Part shown: positions 1 through 7,728 of the stretch, one piece after another
Layout: every line of letters begins with the position of its first letter
How positions within the stretch are numbered: the stretch's first letter is position 1
Assembly (NCBI GenBank): GCA_021816505.1
Contig: JAKAXS010000003.1
Coordinates: forward strand, 1-25,119
DNA from: Pseudomonadota bacterium
GTDB lineage: Bacteria > Pseudomonadota > Alphaproteobacteria > Rhizobiales > Hyphomicrobiaceae
Reading direction: 5' to 3'
Length of the DNA: 25,119 nt
Program-made: the position numbers and the translations under genes
The notes under the pieces: generated by a model
Databases searched by the model: none
What the model saw: only the letters and a program-made list of their open reading frames with translations
What the model was told of the DNA's origin: nothing

Positions 1-538
1 CTTCAAGATCTCACTCGGCGTCGGCTATTCCGAAATGACGGATGAGAGGTCCACCGGGCCGCTCGTCATGACCGATAAGCACACCTCGTACTTCCAGGCG
101 GGCGGGTATCTGCAGCATCTACAGACCGGCCTGTTCGCTCACGCCGCGTATGGCTACGAAGACAACAACGACAGCATGACCTTCCGCGACACCAACGCCG
201 ACGGTATCGGCGACACGGCGGCGGGAGAAGCGAAGAACGGCGACCACTGGTACGTCAAATCCGGTATCCGCAAGGCCTGGACGCCGCTTGGTGCGACGGT
301 GGTCTATGGCGACTATGCGGAATACCGCGACCAGCTGGGGCCGGGTGCGCTGGCGCGCGGCGTAACGTCGAGCGTGCTGACGCGCTACGGCGGCGGCGTG
401 GCACAGGAACTGGATGCCGCGGCCATGACGGTCTACCTCAAGTATCAGCACTACGAGGCCGACGTCGAAGGCGATCCGGCGCTGACGCAGTTGGACGATC
501 TCGACCTGTTCAGCGTGGGCGGCCTGATCAATTTTTGA
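1..538 (+). CDS. Outer-membrane porin, C-terminal part (5' end outside window)
   Basis: This is the 3' end of a beta-barrel porin; the reading frame is open from base 2, so the first ATG at 35 is internal and not the start. About 178 residues are visible. They show alternating hydrophobic/polar beta-strands rich in Tyr and Gly (AHAAYGYEDN, TVYLKYQHYEAD) and the chain ends in Phe (GGLINF), the usual outer-membrane insertion signal recognised by the BAM complex. One loop carries DTNADGIGD (about residues 59-67 of the visible part), a D-x-N-x-D-G-x-G-D pattern like calcium-binding loops. Proteins of this kind form general diffusion channels in alphaproteobacterial outer membranes. The gene converges on the dehydrogenase gene at 563 with 24 bases between the stops. 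The exact family and substrate range cannot be decided from this fragment. Confidence 0.75.
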   Translation, partial: FKISLGVGYSEMTDERSTGPLVMTDKHTSYFQAGGYLQHLQTGLFAHAAYGYEDNNDSMTFRDTNADGIGDTAAGEAKNGDHWYVKSGIRKAWTPLGATVVYGDYAEYRDQLGPGALARGVTSSVLTRYGGGVAQELDAAAMTVYLKYQHYEADVEGDPALTQLDDLDLFSVGGLINF

Positions 539-562
539 CGGGGCGCATCGCTGCCACCACCG

Positions 563-3007
563 TCAGGCCTTGATGCGGCTGCTGGCCGGATCGTATGGCG
601 GATCGAGGAAAACGGTCGCCGGCACGCGCTCGCCGGCGACTTCCAGTTCGTATGTGCCGGATAGAACGATGTCGCGCGTCACGCCGTTCTCAGCGTCACG
701 CACGTAGCCGTAGCCGATCGCGCGACTGAGCGTGTAGCCGTATCCGCCGCTCGACAGCCAGCCGACGCGCTTGCCATCGCGATAGATCGTTTCTCGCCCG
801 AGCAGGATCGTATCGGGCGCCGCGGTAAAGCCGGCGAGCAGGCGCGGTAATGGCTTGGCCGCTTGCGCGATAAGGGCATCGCGGCCCTGAAATGGCGTGC
901 CGGATTTCAGCTTCACAGCCCAGCCGAGACCTGCCACCAGCGGTGAGTGATCGGGGCCGATTTCCGAGCCCCACGCGCGATAGCCCTTTTCCAGGCGCAA
1001 CGACTCGATGGCGCGGTAACCGGCATTGGCGATCCCGTGCGGCTGACCGGCGGTCATCAGCGCGTCGTAGAGCGTCGCGGCGAACTCTACGGGGATGTGA
1101 AGCTCCCAACCGAGTTCGCCGACGTACGTGACGCGCAACGCCATCACCGGCGCACCGGCCGCCGTGATCCGGCGCAATTGGCCGAATGGGAAAGTGTCGT
1201 TGGACAGATCGTCGTTCGTCAGCGTCGCCAGCACGTCGCGGGCGCGCGGGCCCATCAGCGACAGCACGGCGTAGGATGAGGTGACGTCGATCAGATGCGC
1301 GTCGAGGCCCGCGGGTATCGCGCGCTTGATCCAGTCGAAGTCGTGCGTCGCAAAGCCGGTGCCGGTGACGATGTAGAACTCGCTGGGTGAAAGACGGGCG
1401 ACGGTGAGATCGCACTCGATGCCGCCACGCGTGTTCAGCATCTGCGTGTAGATCAATGATCCGGCAGGGCGTGCGACGTTGTTGGCGCAGATCCAGGAGA
1501 GGGCGGCTTCGGCATCCTTGCCGATCATCTGGAACTTGGCGAACGAGGTCTGGTCAATGACGACCACACGCTCGCGGCACGCGCGATGCTCGCGGCCCAC
1601 GGCGTCGAACCAGTTCTGGCGGCCGTAGGTGTAGACGTCCTTCGGCGTTTCGCCCTTGTCGGCAAACCAATTCGGGCGTTCCCAGCCGAGCTTTTCGCCG
1701 AACGCGGCGCCTTGCGCGGTCAGTCGATCGTAAAGCGGCGAGCGCCGCAGGGGACGGCCGGAGTGATGTTCTTCGAAGGGCCACGCCATGGTGTAGTGCT
1801 TTGCGTATGCTTCGAGCGTGCGCGTGCGGACCCAGTTGGTGTCCTGATGGTTGCGGCCGAAACGGCGGATATCGACCGGCCAGAGATCGTACGGCGGTTC
1901 TCCCTTGGCCACCCACTCCGCCAGCGCCATGCCAGCGCCGCCGCCCGACGCGATGCCGAAAGCGTTGAAGCCGGTGCCGACGTAGATGCCGGAAACTTCC
2001 GGGGCGGCCCCCAGGATGAAATTACCGTCGGGCGTGAAGCTTTCGGGGCCGTTGATGAACGATTTGACGCCGGCCGTCTCCATGGCGGGCACACGGCCCT
2101 GCGCCAGCTCCAGCAGGGGTTCGAAGTGGTCGAGATCGTTCTCCAAAAGCTGGAACTCGAAGTTTTCCGGCACGCCGTCTTCGGCCCACGGCTTGGGGTT
2201 GGGCTCATAGCCGCCCATCACGAGGCCGCCGACTTCCTCTTTCCAGTACGTGAGACGATCGGGATCGCGCAACGTCGGCAGGCCGGAGGTCACGCCGTCG
2301 ATCTTTTCGGTGATGAGATACTGGTGCTGCACGGAGACGAGCGGGATATTGACGCCCGCCAGTTTGCCGAGCTGCCGCGACCACTGGCCTGCGCAGATCA
2401 CGAGCTTGTCGCAGGTGATGCGGCCCTGGTTGGTGACGATGGCGCGGACCTTGCCGTTCTCGACCTCGATTGAGGTGACGCTGACGTCCTCCTTGATGGT
2501 GACGCCGCCCTGACGTGCGCCGCGCGCCAGCGCCATCGTCACGTCGGAAGGCGAGACCTGGCCGTCGGCAGGAAGGAAAGCCGCGCCGACGACGTCGTCC
2601 ACCTGCATCAGCGGCCAGAGGTCCTGCGCCTCTTTCGCCGACATCAGGTGCATTTCCAGTCCGAACGACGTTGCCGTCGTCGCCTGGCGCTTCACCTCGG
2701 TCCAGCGCTCCTCGTTGCAGGCGAGGCGCAGTCCGCCGTTGCGCTTCCAGCCGGTGGCGAGGCCGGTATCCTTTTCGAGCGTATCGTAGAGCGCGACGGA
2801 GTAGCCGAGAAGCTGAGTGATGTTCGCGCTGGTGCGCAGTTGCCCGACGAGGCCCGCGGCGTGCCACGTCGATCCGGATGTGAGCTTGCCGCGTTCCAGC
2901 AGCAGCACGTCCGTCAGCCCCATCTTGCCGAGGTGGTAGGCGACGGAGCAGCCGACGATGCCGCCGCCGACGATGACGATCTTTGCGGAAGAGGGAAGCG
3001 TGGTCAT
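563..3007 (-). CDS. FAD-dependent dimethylglycine/sarcosine dehydrogenase-like protein with C-terminal GcvT domain
   Basis: An 814-residue two-part enzyme. Residues 10-400 are a DAO-type FAD oxidoreductase with the dinucleotide motif GGGIVG (14-19) and SGSTWHAAGLVG, whose His49 sits where the dimethylglycine dehydrogenase family attaches FAD covalently. Residues from about 430 on form a GcvT aminomethyltransferase-like domain (MNTRGGIECDLTV, YVGELGWELHIP) that in the family binds tetrahydrofolate and captures the removed methyl as methylene-THF. The expected reaction is oxidative N-demethylation of dimethylglycine, sarcosine or a related N-methyl compound in the cytoplasm. An upstream extension of the frame to 3304 exists, but ATG at 3007 is preferred: it starts just before the FAD motif and overlaps the stop of the upstream kinase gene by four bases (ATGA), implying translational coupling. 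The substrate is not shown by the sequence; dimethylglycine and sarcosine are the first guesses. Confidence 0.85.
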   Translation of the reverse strand: MTTLPSSAKIVIVGGGIVGCSVAYHLGKMGLTDVLLLERGKLTSGSTWHAAGLVGQLRTSANITQLLGYSVALYDTLEKDTGLATGWKRNGGLRLACNEERWTEVKRQATTATSFGLEMHLMSAKEAQDLWPLMQVDDVVGAAFLPADGQVSPSDVTMALARGARQGGVTIKEDVSVTSIEVENGKVRAIVTNQGRITCDKLVICAGQWSRQLGKLAGVNIPLVSVQHQYLITEKIDGVTSGLPTLRDPDRLTYWKEEVGGLVMGGYEPNPKPWAEDGVPENFEFQLLENDLDHFEPLLELAQGRVPAMETAGVKSFINGPESFTPDGNFILGAAPEVSGIYVGTGFNAFGIASGGGAGMALAEWVAKGEPPYDLWPVDIRRFGRNHQDTNWVRTRTLEAYAKHYTMAWPFEEHHSGRPLRRSPLYDRLTAQGAAFGEKLGWERPNWFADKGETPKDVYTYGRQNWFDAVGREHRACRERVVVIDQTSFAKFQMIGKDAEAALSWICANNVARPAGSLIYTQMLNTRGGIECDLTVARLSPSEFYIVTGTGFATHDFDWIKRAIPAGLDAHLIDVTSSYAVLSLMGPRARDVLATLTNDDLSNDTFPFGQLRRITAAGAPVMALRVTYVGELGWELHIPVEFAATLYDALMTAGQPHGIANAGYRAIESLRLEKGYRAWGSEIGPDHSPLVAGLGWAVKLKSGTPFQGRDALIAQAAKPLPRLLAGFTAAPDTILLGRETIYRDGKRVGWLSSGGYGYTLSRAIGYGYVRDAENGVTRDIVLSGTYELEVAGERVPATVFLDPPYDPASSRIKA

Positions 3008-3906
3008 GAGCGATCCAGGGTTAGATAGTGGCCGTATGCGGTTTCGAAGCGCGCGAGATTCTCGGCTGTATAGGCGGAGTAGTCGAACGCCAGCTCCGAA
3101 TGGATCTCGGAAACCATGCTCCACATGGTCTCGCGCAGAAGCGATGCCGCCGTCATGGCTGCAGCGCGGAGATGCAACCCGTCGTCCGGCGCGCGGCCGA
3201 AGTAGCGCGCGAGCAACTCGTCCGCCAGCTCGGGCGGAAACTCGCTGTTGGACGCAAGTCCCCCGAGATCGAACAGCGGTGAGTTGAAGCCGGAGTATTC
3301 CCAATCGAAGAGCCAGAGGCGCTGGCCGTCGTCGATGAAGTTGGCGGCCAGCAGGTCGTTGTGGCCGAAGACGACGTCGATCGGGCCGACCGCCTGTTCG
3401 AGCCGCTCGGCGCGCGCGATCAGATCTGGAAGACGAGAGGTGTGCGAGCTGCCGCCTTCGCGCAGCGTGTGCGCGTAGTCGCGCAGAACATGGAAGACCC
3501 AGAACATCGCCGCAGGGCCACGCAGATGCTTGGGGATGTCGCGGTGGCAGCGCCGCACGATGTCGACAAGGCGATCGAGATAACGGGGGTCGCGAACGTC
3601 TTCGGGCTTCAGCGTCGTCCCTTCGACGAAGTCCAGGACGAGAACGTCGGGTGCAGAATGAACGACAGCGGGGCTGACGCCGGCGGCGTGGGCGGCGCGG
3701 CTTGCGGCGTGCTCGCTGGCACGCAACACGCCGTGGACGATCTTGTCGCCGCCGACGCGGGCGACGACTTTGCGTTTGCCGTCGTCGACCAGAAAATTGC
3801 GATTGGAGATGCCGCCGCCGAGCGGCTCGGGTTCGACGGGGCGCGCCCAGATCGGCAGCTCGGCGACGCGCCTTCGCGCATTTTCATGTGCGGCATCGAC
3901 TGTCAT
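3004..3906 (-). CDS. Choline/ethanolamine kinase-like phosphotransferase (APH fold)
   Basis: A 300-residue protein of the aminoglycoside phosphotransferase/choline kinase superfamily. Visible motifs are a glycine-rich ATP loop (LGGGISNRNFLV, 29-40), the catalytic Brenner motif HNDLLAANF (182-190, with Asp184 as likely base and Asn189) and the metal-binding DWEYSG (Asp201). These predict ATP-dependent phosphorylation of a small alcohol, perhaps choline, ethanolamine or a methylated amino alcohol. ATG at 3906 is chosen because it follows a GAGG ribosome site and removes a 16-residue basic extension. The gene overlaps the dehydrogenase gene by four bases, so the two products are probably made together. 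A strong terminator lies between this gene and dmmD, so the pair may have its own promoter in 3907-4172. The pairing of a choline-kinase-like enzyme with an N-demethylating dehydrogenase suggests use of methylated amines, but the substrate is unknown. Confidence 0.8.
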   Translation of the reverse strand: MTVDAAHENARRRVAELPIWARPVEPEPLGGGISNRNFLVDDGKRKVVARVGGDKIVHGVLRASEHAASRAAHAAGVSPAVVHSAPDVLVLDFVEGTTLKPEDVRDPRYLDRLVDIVRRCHRDIPKHLRGPAAMFWVFHVLRDYAHTLREGGSSHTSRLPDLIARAERLEQAVGPIDVVFGHNDLLAANFIDDGQRLWLFDWEYSGFNSPLFDLGGLASNSEFPPELADELLARYFGRAPDDGLHLRAAAMTAASLLRETMWSMVSEIHSELAFDYSAYTAENLARFETAYGHYLTLDRS

Positions 3907-3969
3907 CGCCACCTCGCCCCGTCGGATCTGTCGCCGACTATGACCGAGAAGCACGAGGAATGCCCACGC

Positions 3970-3999
3970 AAAAAATAAGCCCGCCGGTGCGGGCTTATT
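3970..3999 (-). terminator. Rho-independent terminator after dmmD
   Basis: A perfect 11-bp inverted repeat, arms AATAAGCCCGC (3974-3984) and GCGGGCTTATT (3989-3999) with a 4-base loop. On the minus strand the stem is followed by a run of six T. It lies 174 bases downstream of the dmmD stop and 64 bases upstream of the kinase start. It should end most transcripts from the methylamine operon before the kinase-dehydrogenase pair, or act as a partial read-through control. Apart from this hairpin I see nothing in 3907-4172. Confidence 0.88.
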
Positions 4000-4172
4000 C
4001 TGGCTGAAATGGATTTGGTTGGAAACGCCTCCACGCTATGCCTGCTGCGTGCGGCGGCAAGTGCGGATGAGGACTTTGGCGACGAAATTCGCACGGTGTG
4101 GCCGCTTTTCAATACGTGAGAGACCCGGCCGACCGGGGCAATTTCCTCCGGCCGGCAGGGCTGGAACGAGGC

Positions 4173-5306
4173 CTAACCCACGGCCGTACGCTTCTTTTTC
4201 TGCGGGTCGTCGAACGGCAGCGGCTGGGCGGTGGCCTGCATCGTGCCGGACGGTCCGCGGATTTCGAGCTTGGTGCCGGCCGTGGCCGCCTTCGGGTCCA
4301 GGCGCGCGATCGCCATGGTCTTGCCCACGAGACGCGAGTGCATCGAGCACGTCACGATGCCGACTTTCTTCCCGCCTGAGAAAACTTCGGCGGCCATGTC
4401 GGGCGGCGTCTTGCCCTCGACCTCGATGCCGTAGATCTTGAAACGCTCCTTGCCCTTCAGGCGATAGTGTTCTTCCGCCCCCCGGAAGCCGGTCTTGCCG
4501 GGCGAGACCGTGAAGTCGAGGCCGAGTTCCCACAGCGTGTCGCCGGGGCCCTCGTTCTCGAACGGATACATCTCCGAGTTGTCGTAGGGGAAGAACATCA
4601 GCGAGCTTTCGACGCGCAGCCAGTCGAGCGTCGTGAACGAGCATGGGATGATCCCCATCGCCTTGCCTTCGTCGATGATGCGATCCCAGATCGCGAGGGC
4701 GTTCTCGGCTTTGCAGAAGATCTCGTAGCCGCGCTCGCCGGTGTAGCCGGTGCGGGAGATCATGACGGGGAAGCCGAACAGCTTCGTCTGCATGTGATGG
4801 AAGTACGGCAGCTGGCGAATGCCCGGCACGTGCTTGTCGAGGTAGTCGACGGCGGCAGGGCCCTGCAGCGAGAGATCGTGCAGGTCGTCGTCGAACAGCA
4901 GCGCGACCTGCTTGCCTTCGGATTGCGTCTGGAGTTGTTCGTGTCCCGAACCGGAGCCATGCACCACCATCCACGAGTTGGGTCCGGTGCGATACAGGAT
5001 GCAGTCGTCGGTGAACTTTCCGGCTTCGTTCAGCATGCATGCGTAGGCCGACTTGCCGGGATAGATCTTCGTCACGTCGCGCGTCGTGGCGTACTGCAGC
5101 ACATGGTGTGCATGTGGGCCGACGACGTGAACCTTCTTCAGGCCCGACACGTCCATGAGGCCGGCCTTGGTGCGGATTGCCTCATGCTCGTCGGCCATGT
5201 CCTTGTCATAGGTCCACGCCGTGCCCATGCCGTTCCAGTCTTCCAGCTTGGAGCCGAGCGCGCGGTGGCGGTCCGCTACGGCTGAATAACGCCATGACAT
5301 AACCAT
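4173..5306 (-). CDS. dmmD: GcvT-like tetrahydrofolate-binding subunit of dimethylamine monooxygenase (DmmD, HODM gamma)
   Basis: A 377-residue protein of the glycine-cleavage T-protein family. It keeps the T-protein landmarks: NEAGKFTDD with Asp100/Asp101 in the folate-binding region, RTGYTGERGYEIF (185-197), and a C-terminal barrel ending at DDPQKKK. Taken alone it could be called an aminomethyltransferase or a DmdA-like demethylase. Its position in one run with dmmA, dmmB, dmmC, tmm and tdm makes the DmmD role more likely: binding tetrahydrofolate and receiving the formaldehyde released from dimethylamine. The start at 5306 has a GGAG site nine bases upstream; an ATG at 5300 is an alternative. 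It is the last gene of the run, 53 bases after tdm and before the terminator at 3970-3999. It is separated from dmmABC by tmm and tdm. Family assignment is sure; the subunit role rests on context. Confidence 0.8.
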   Translation of the reverse strand: MVMSWRYSAVADRHRALGSKLEDWNGMGTAWTYDKDMADEHEAIRTKAGLMDVSGLKKVHVVGPHAHHVLQYATTRDVTKIYPGKSAYACMLNEAGKFTDDCILYRTGPNSWMVVHGSGSGHEQLQTQSEGKQVALLFDDDLHDLSLQGPAAVDYLDKHVPGIRQLPYFHHMQTKLFGFPVMISRTGYTGERGYEIFCKAENALAIWDRIIDEGKAMGIIPCSFTTLDWLRVESSLMFFPYDNSEMYPFENEGPGDTLWELGLDFTVSPGKTGFRGAEEHYRLKGKERFKIYGIEVEGKTPPDMAAEVFSGGKKVGIVTCSMHSRLVGKTMAIARLDPKAATAGTKLEIRGPSGTMQATAQPLPFDDPQKKKRTAVG

Positions 5307-5359
5307 TTGTCTTCTCTCCCAGACGTGTTGCGATTTGAGGTGACGTCTTCTCTGGCGCG

Positions 5360-7711
5360 CTAGACGCGCATTCGGCTCTTGGTCGGATCGTAGAAGGGGA
5401 AGGGCACGACGGTCGCCTTCAGGCGCTTCTTGTGGCCGTCCAGCTTGCCGATTTCGACGGCCGTGCCGGGTTCGGCGTGGGCGACATCGAGCCGTGCAAG
5501 GGCCAGCGTTTTCTTCAGTATGGGTGAGCGCATGCCGCTCGTCACGACACCGATTTGGGCACGGCCGATATAGACATGATCGCCGTGGCCGGATGCCTCG
5601 TTGCCGGCGATCTCCAGGCCGACGAGCTTGCGCGACGGGTTGGCGCGACGGCGTTCCAGCGCGGCCTTGCCGATGTAGTCCTCTTCCTTCTTGGTGGGCA
5701 CGGTGAAGCCGATGCCGGCCTCGAACGGGTCTGTCGTGCTGTCGAAATCGTAGCCGCCGAATACGAGTCCGGCCTCGATGCGCACCATGTCGAGTGCGTC
5801 GAAGCCGAAGGGCGAAATGCCGTGCGGTGCGCCGGCCTGCATGATCGCGTCCCAGACGGCGGGCGCGTCGCTCGGGTGGCAGAACACCTCGTAGCCGAGC
5901 TCACCGGTGTAGCCGGTGCGGGAGACCATGACGGGGATGCCGTCGTGATCGCCGATGCGGCCGACGGTGAAGCGGAAGAGCCCGAGTTCGTCCAGTGTGG
6001 GACGGCCGGGCGGCGTCCAAAGAATTCCCCTCAACGTATCGCGCGACTTCGGGCCTTGGACGGCCACGTTGTGGACCTGATCGCTTGCGGTCTTCAGCAT
6101 CACGTTGGCGCCGGTCTTCTGCGCCTGCTCCTTGATGAACAGGATGCTGGCGTCGTCGCCGCCGATCCAGCGGAAGTTGTTTTGGCACAGCCGGAACAGC
6201 GTGCCGTCATCCACCATGCCGCCATGCTCGTAGCACATGGCCGTGTAGAAGATCTGGCCGACGGCGAGCTTGCGCACGTCGCGCGGGAAAATGCCCTGCA
6301 GCAGCTGCTCGGCGTCCGGGCCGATGACTTCCAGTTTGCGCAGCGGCGACAGGTCCATCATCACCACGCGCTCGCGGCAGGCCCAGTACTCCTCGACGGC
6401 GCCGCCCTTGGTGAACTGGTGCGGCACCCAGTAGCCGCGATACTCGCCGAACTTGCGCGTAAGCTTGGACGTGGCCGGGTGGAAGCCCGTCTCGCGCGTC
6501 AGCTTCAGAGGGCTGTCTGGTGTCATGCGGGTTCCGATCGCGCGTTGGAACGACGCTGTCTTGGGATAGACGCGTACCTGGATTTCGGAAAGCTCCCAGC
6601 CGTTCGCGGCATCGATGTCGGAGGGGCAGGATGAGGTGGCGCACACGAGATCGGTCAGGGCGCGCATCAGAACGTAGTCGCCCGGTTGCGACCACGGCTC
6701 GTCGAACCAGATGACGTTATCGGCGCCGACGTTGGTATTGTAGAAGAAGTTGATCGCCGGCCAGCCGCGATAGGAGCCGACGCCGTAGTTGTGCAGCGCG
6801 CGGTTGAAGTTGTCCGAGCAGTTGGCGTGGCCGAAGTAGCCCATGTCTTCGTAGTAGCGCGCGGTGCAGGCCAGACCGAATGTGTCATGGCGGCCCACGG
6901 TGTCCTGCACGACCTCCACCAGCGCCTGGCGATCCTGGTCGAAGAACTTGGAGAGCAGGCCGGGCTTGGGATAGGCGAGGCCGAGCGCGGAGCGGGTGGT
7001 GGTCGAGTCGATGCCGCGCACCTTGTTTTCGTCCAGCGCACGGCGATTGAACGCCAGGAAGTCGGAGCACTGGCGTCCGGCGACGTCCACGATCTGGATG
7101 TACTCGCCCTCGAACACCTCGAAGCTCTCGGCGCTGGCGATATTGATGGTGATGTCGAGCCGCGGCTCGGTCAGCGGCTCGGGCAACCGCAGCTCGCCTT
7201 TCGCCAGGATGCGCGCGCGCGTGATGAACACGAGCACGTCGGTGGGCGGCGTCTGGTCCCATACCGCCATGTTCGACGCAGGGGCCGAGACGACGACGAC
7301 GACGTTCCGCTCCGCCTTCAGGTCGACCGCTTCGCCCGCAGGTGCGTCGATCCCGAACAACTTGGCGCAGGTCGTTTTTCCCAGTTCCAGTCCGCGGCGG
7401 AACAGGCCGAAGCGCACGCGCTCGGCATCCTCGCTGCCGGACGACAAGATGCGCTGCAGGCCCTCCGGCTTGCCTTTGCCCTTCAGCCCGATCGCGGCCA
7501 GATCGGACTTGCCGCCCTTGCCGAAGGCGACAATCTCGACAGGCTGGCCGCCTTCGAGCAATGCGATTTCGATGCGGTCGTCGCGTTCGAGCGCGAAGAC
7601 CGCCGAGCCGCCGCCGCGCACGACGTAGCGCTCGACCCCAGGGTCGAGCGACGACATGCCGGGCACGATGATGCGCGGCTTGTCTTTCGTCGTGACGGCG
7701 GATCGGCTCAT
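5360..7711 (-). CDS. tdm: Trimethylamine N-oxide demethylase (DUF1989-GcvT fusion)
   Basis: A 783-residue protein with the architecture known for Tdm of Methylocella and roseobacters. Residues 180-380 are a DUF1989 domain that performs O2-independent cleavage of TMAO to dimethylamine and formaldehyde. Residues about 400-783 are a GcvT domain that binds tetrahydrofolate and takes up formaldehyde. Cys282, Cys298 and Cys362 are spaced 16 and 64 residues apart, the same spacing I recall for the zinc-binding triad Cys263/279/343 of the Methylocella enzyme. Asp217 in CSDF is a candidate iron ligand. The GcvT part shows YEHGGMVDDGTLFRL and RTGYTGELGYEVFC. The first 175 residues are less conserved in character and may be a scaffold. 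ATG at 7711 has GAGGG six bases upstream and lies 17 bases after the tmm stop, so the two are co-transcribed. Cytoplasmic; no signal peptide. Confidence 0.93.
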   Translation of the reverse strand: MSRSAVTTKDKPRIIVPGMSSLDPGVERYVVRGGGSAVFALERDDRIEIALLEGGQPVEIVAFGKGGKSDLAAIGLKGKGKPEGLQRILSSGSEDAERVRFGLFRRGLELGKTTCAKLFGIDAPAGEAVDLKAERNVVVVVSAPASNMAVWDQTPPTDVLVFITRARILAKGELRLPEPLTEPRLDITINIASAESFEVFEGEYIQIVDVAGRQCSDFLAFNRRALDENKVRGIDSTTTRSALGLAYPKPGLLSKFFDQDRQALVEVVQDTVGRHDTFGLACTARYYEDMGYFGHANCSDNFNRALHNYGVGSYRGWPAINFFYNTNVGADNVIWFDEPWSQPGDYVLMRALTDLVCATSSCPSDIDAANGWELSEIQVRVYPKTASFQRAIGTRMTPDSPLKLTRETGFHPATSKLTRKFGEYRGYWVPHQFTKGGAVEEYWACRERVVMMDLSPLRKLEVIGPDAEQLLQGIFPRDVRKLAVGQIFYTAMCYEHGGMVDDGTLFRLCQNNFRWIGGDDASILFIKEQAQKTGANVMLKTASDQVHNVAVQGPKSRDTLRGILWTPPGRPTLDELGLFRFTVGRIGDHDGIPVMVSRTGYTGELGYEVFCHPSDAPAVWDAIMQAGAPHGISPFGFDALDMVRIEAGLVFGGYDFDSTTDPFEAGIGFTVPTKKEEDYIGKAALERRRANPSRKLVGLEIAGNEASGHGDHVYIGRAQIGVVTSGMRSPILKKTLALARLDVAHAEPGTAVEIGKLDGHKKRLKATVVPFPFYDPTKSRMRV

Positions 7712-7728
7712 GTCGGCCCTCGTACGCT

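Noticed and set aside
3008..3304. 99-residue N-terminal extension of the dehydrogenase frame
   Set aside because: It overlaps the kinase gene, is low-complexity Arg/Ala-rich, and the FAD motif begins just after ATG 3007, which overlaps the kinase stop by four bases.
5307..5359. Repeated GTCTTCTCT between tdm and dmmD
   Set aside because: Two 9-base copies around the ribosome site (AGAGAAGAC on the coding strand); probably reflects purine-rich Shine-Dalgarno surroundings.
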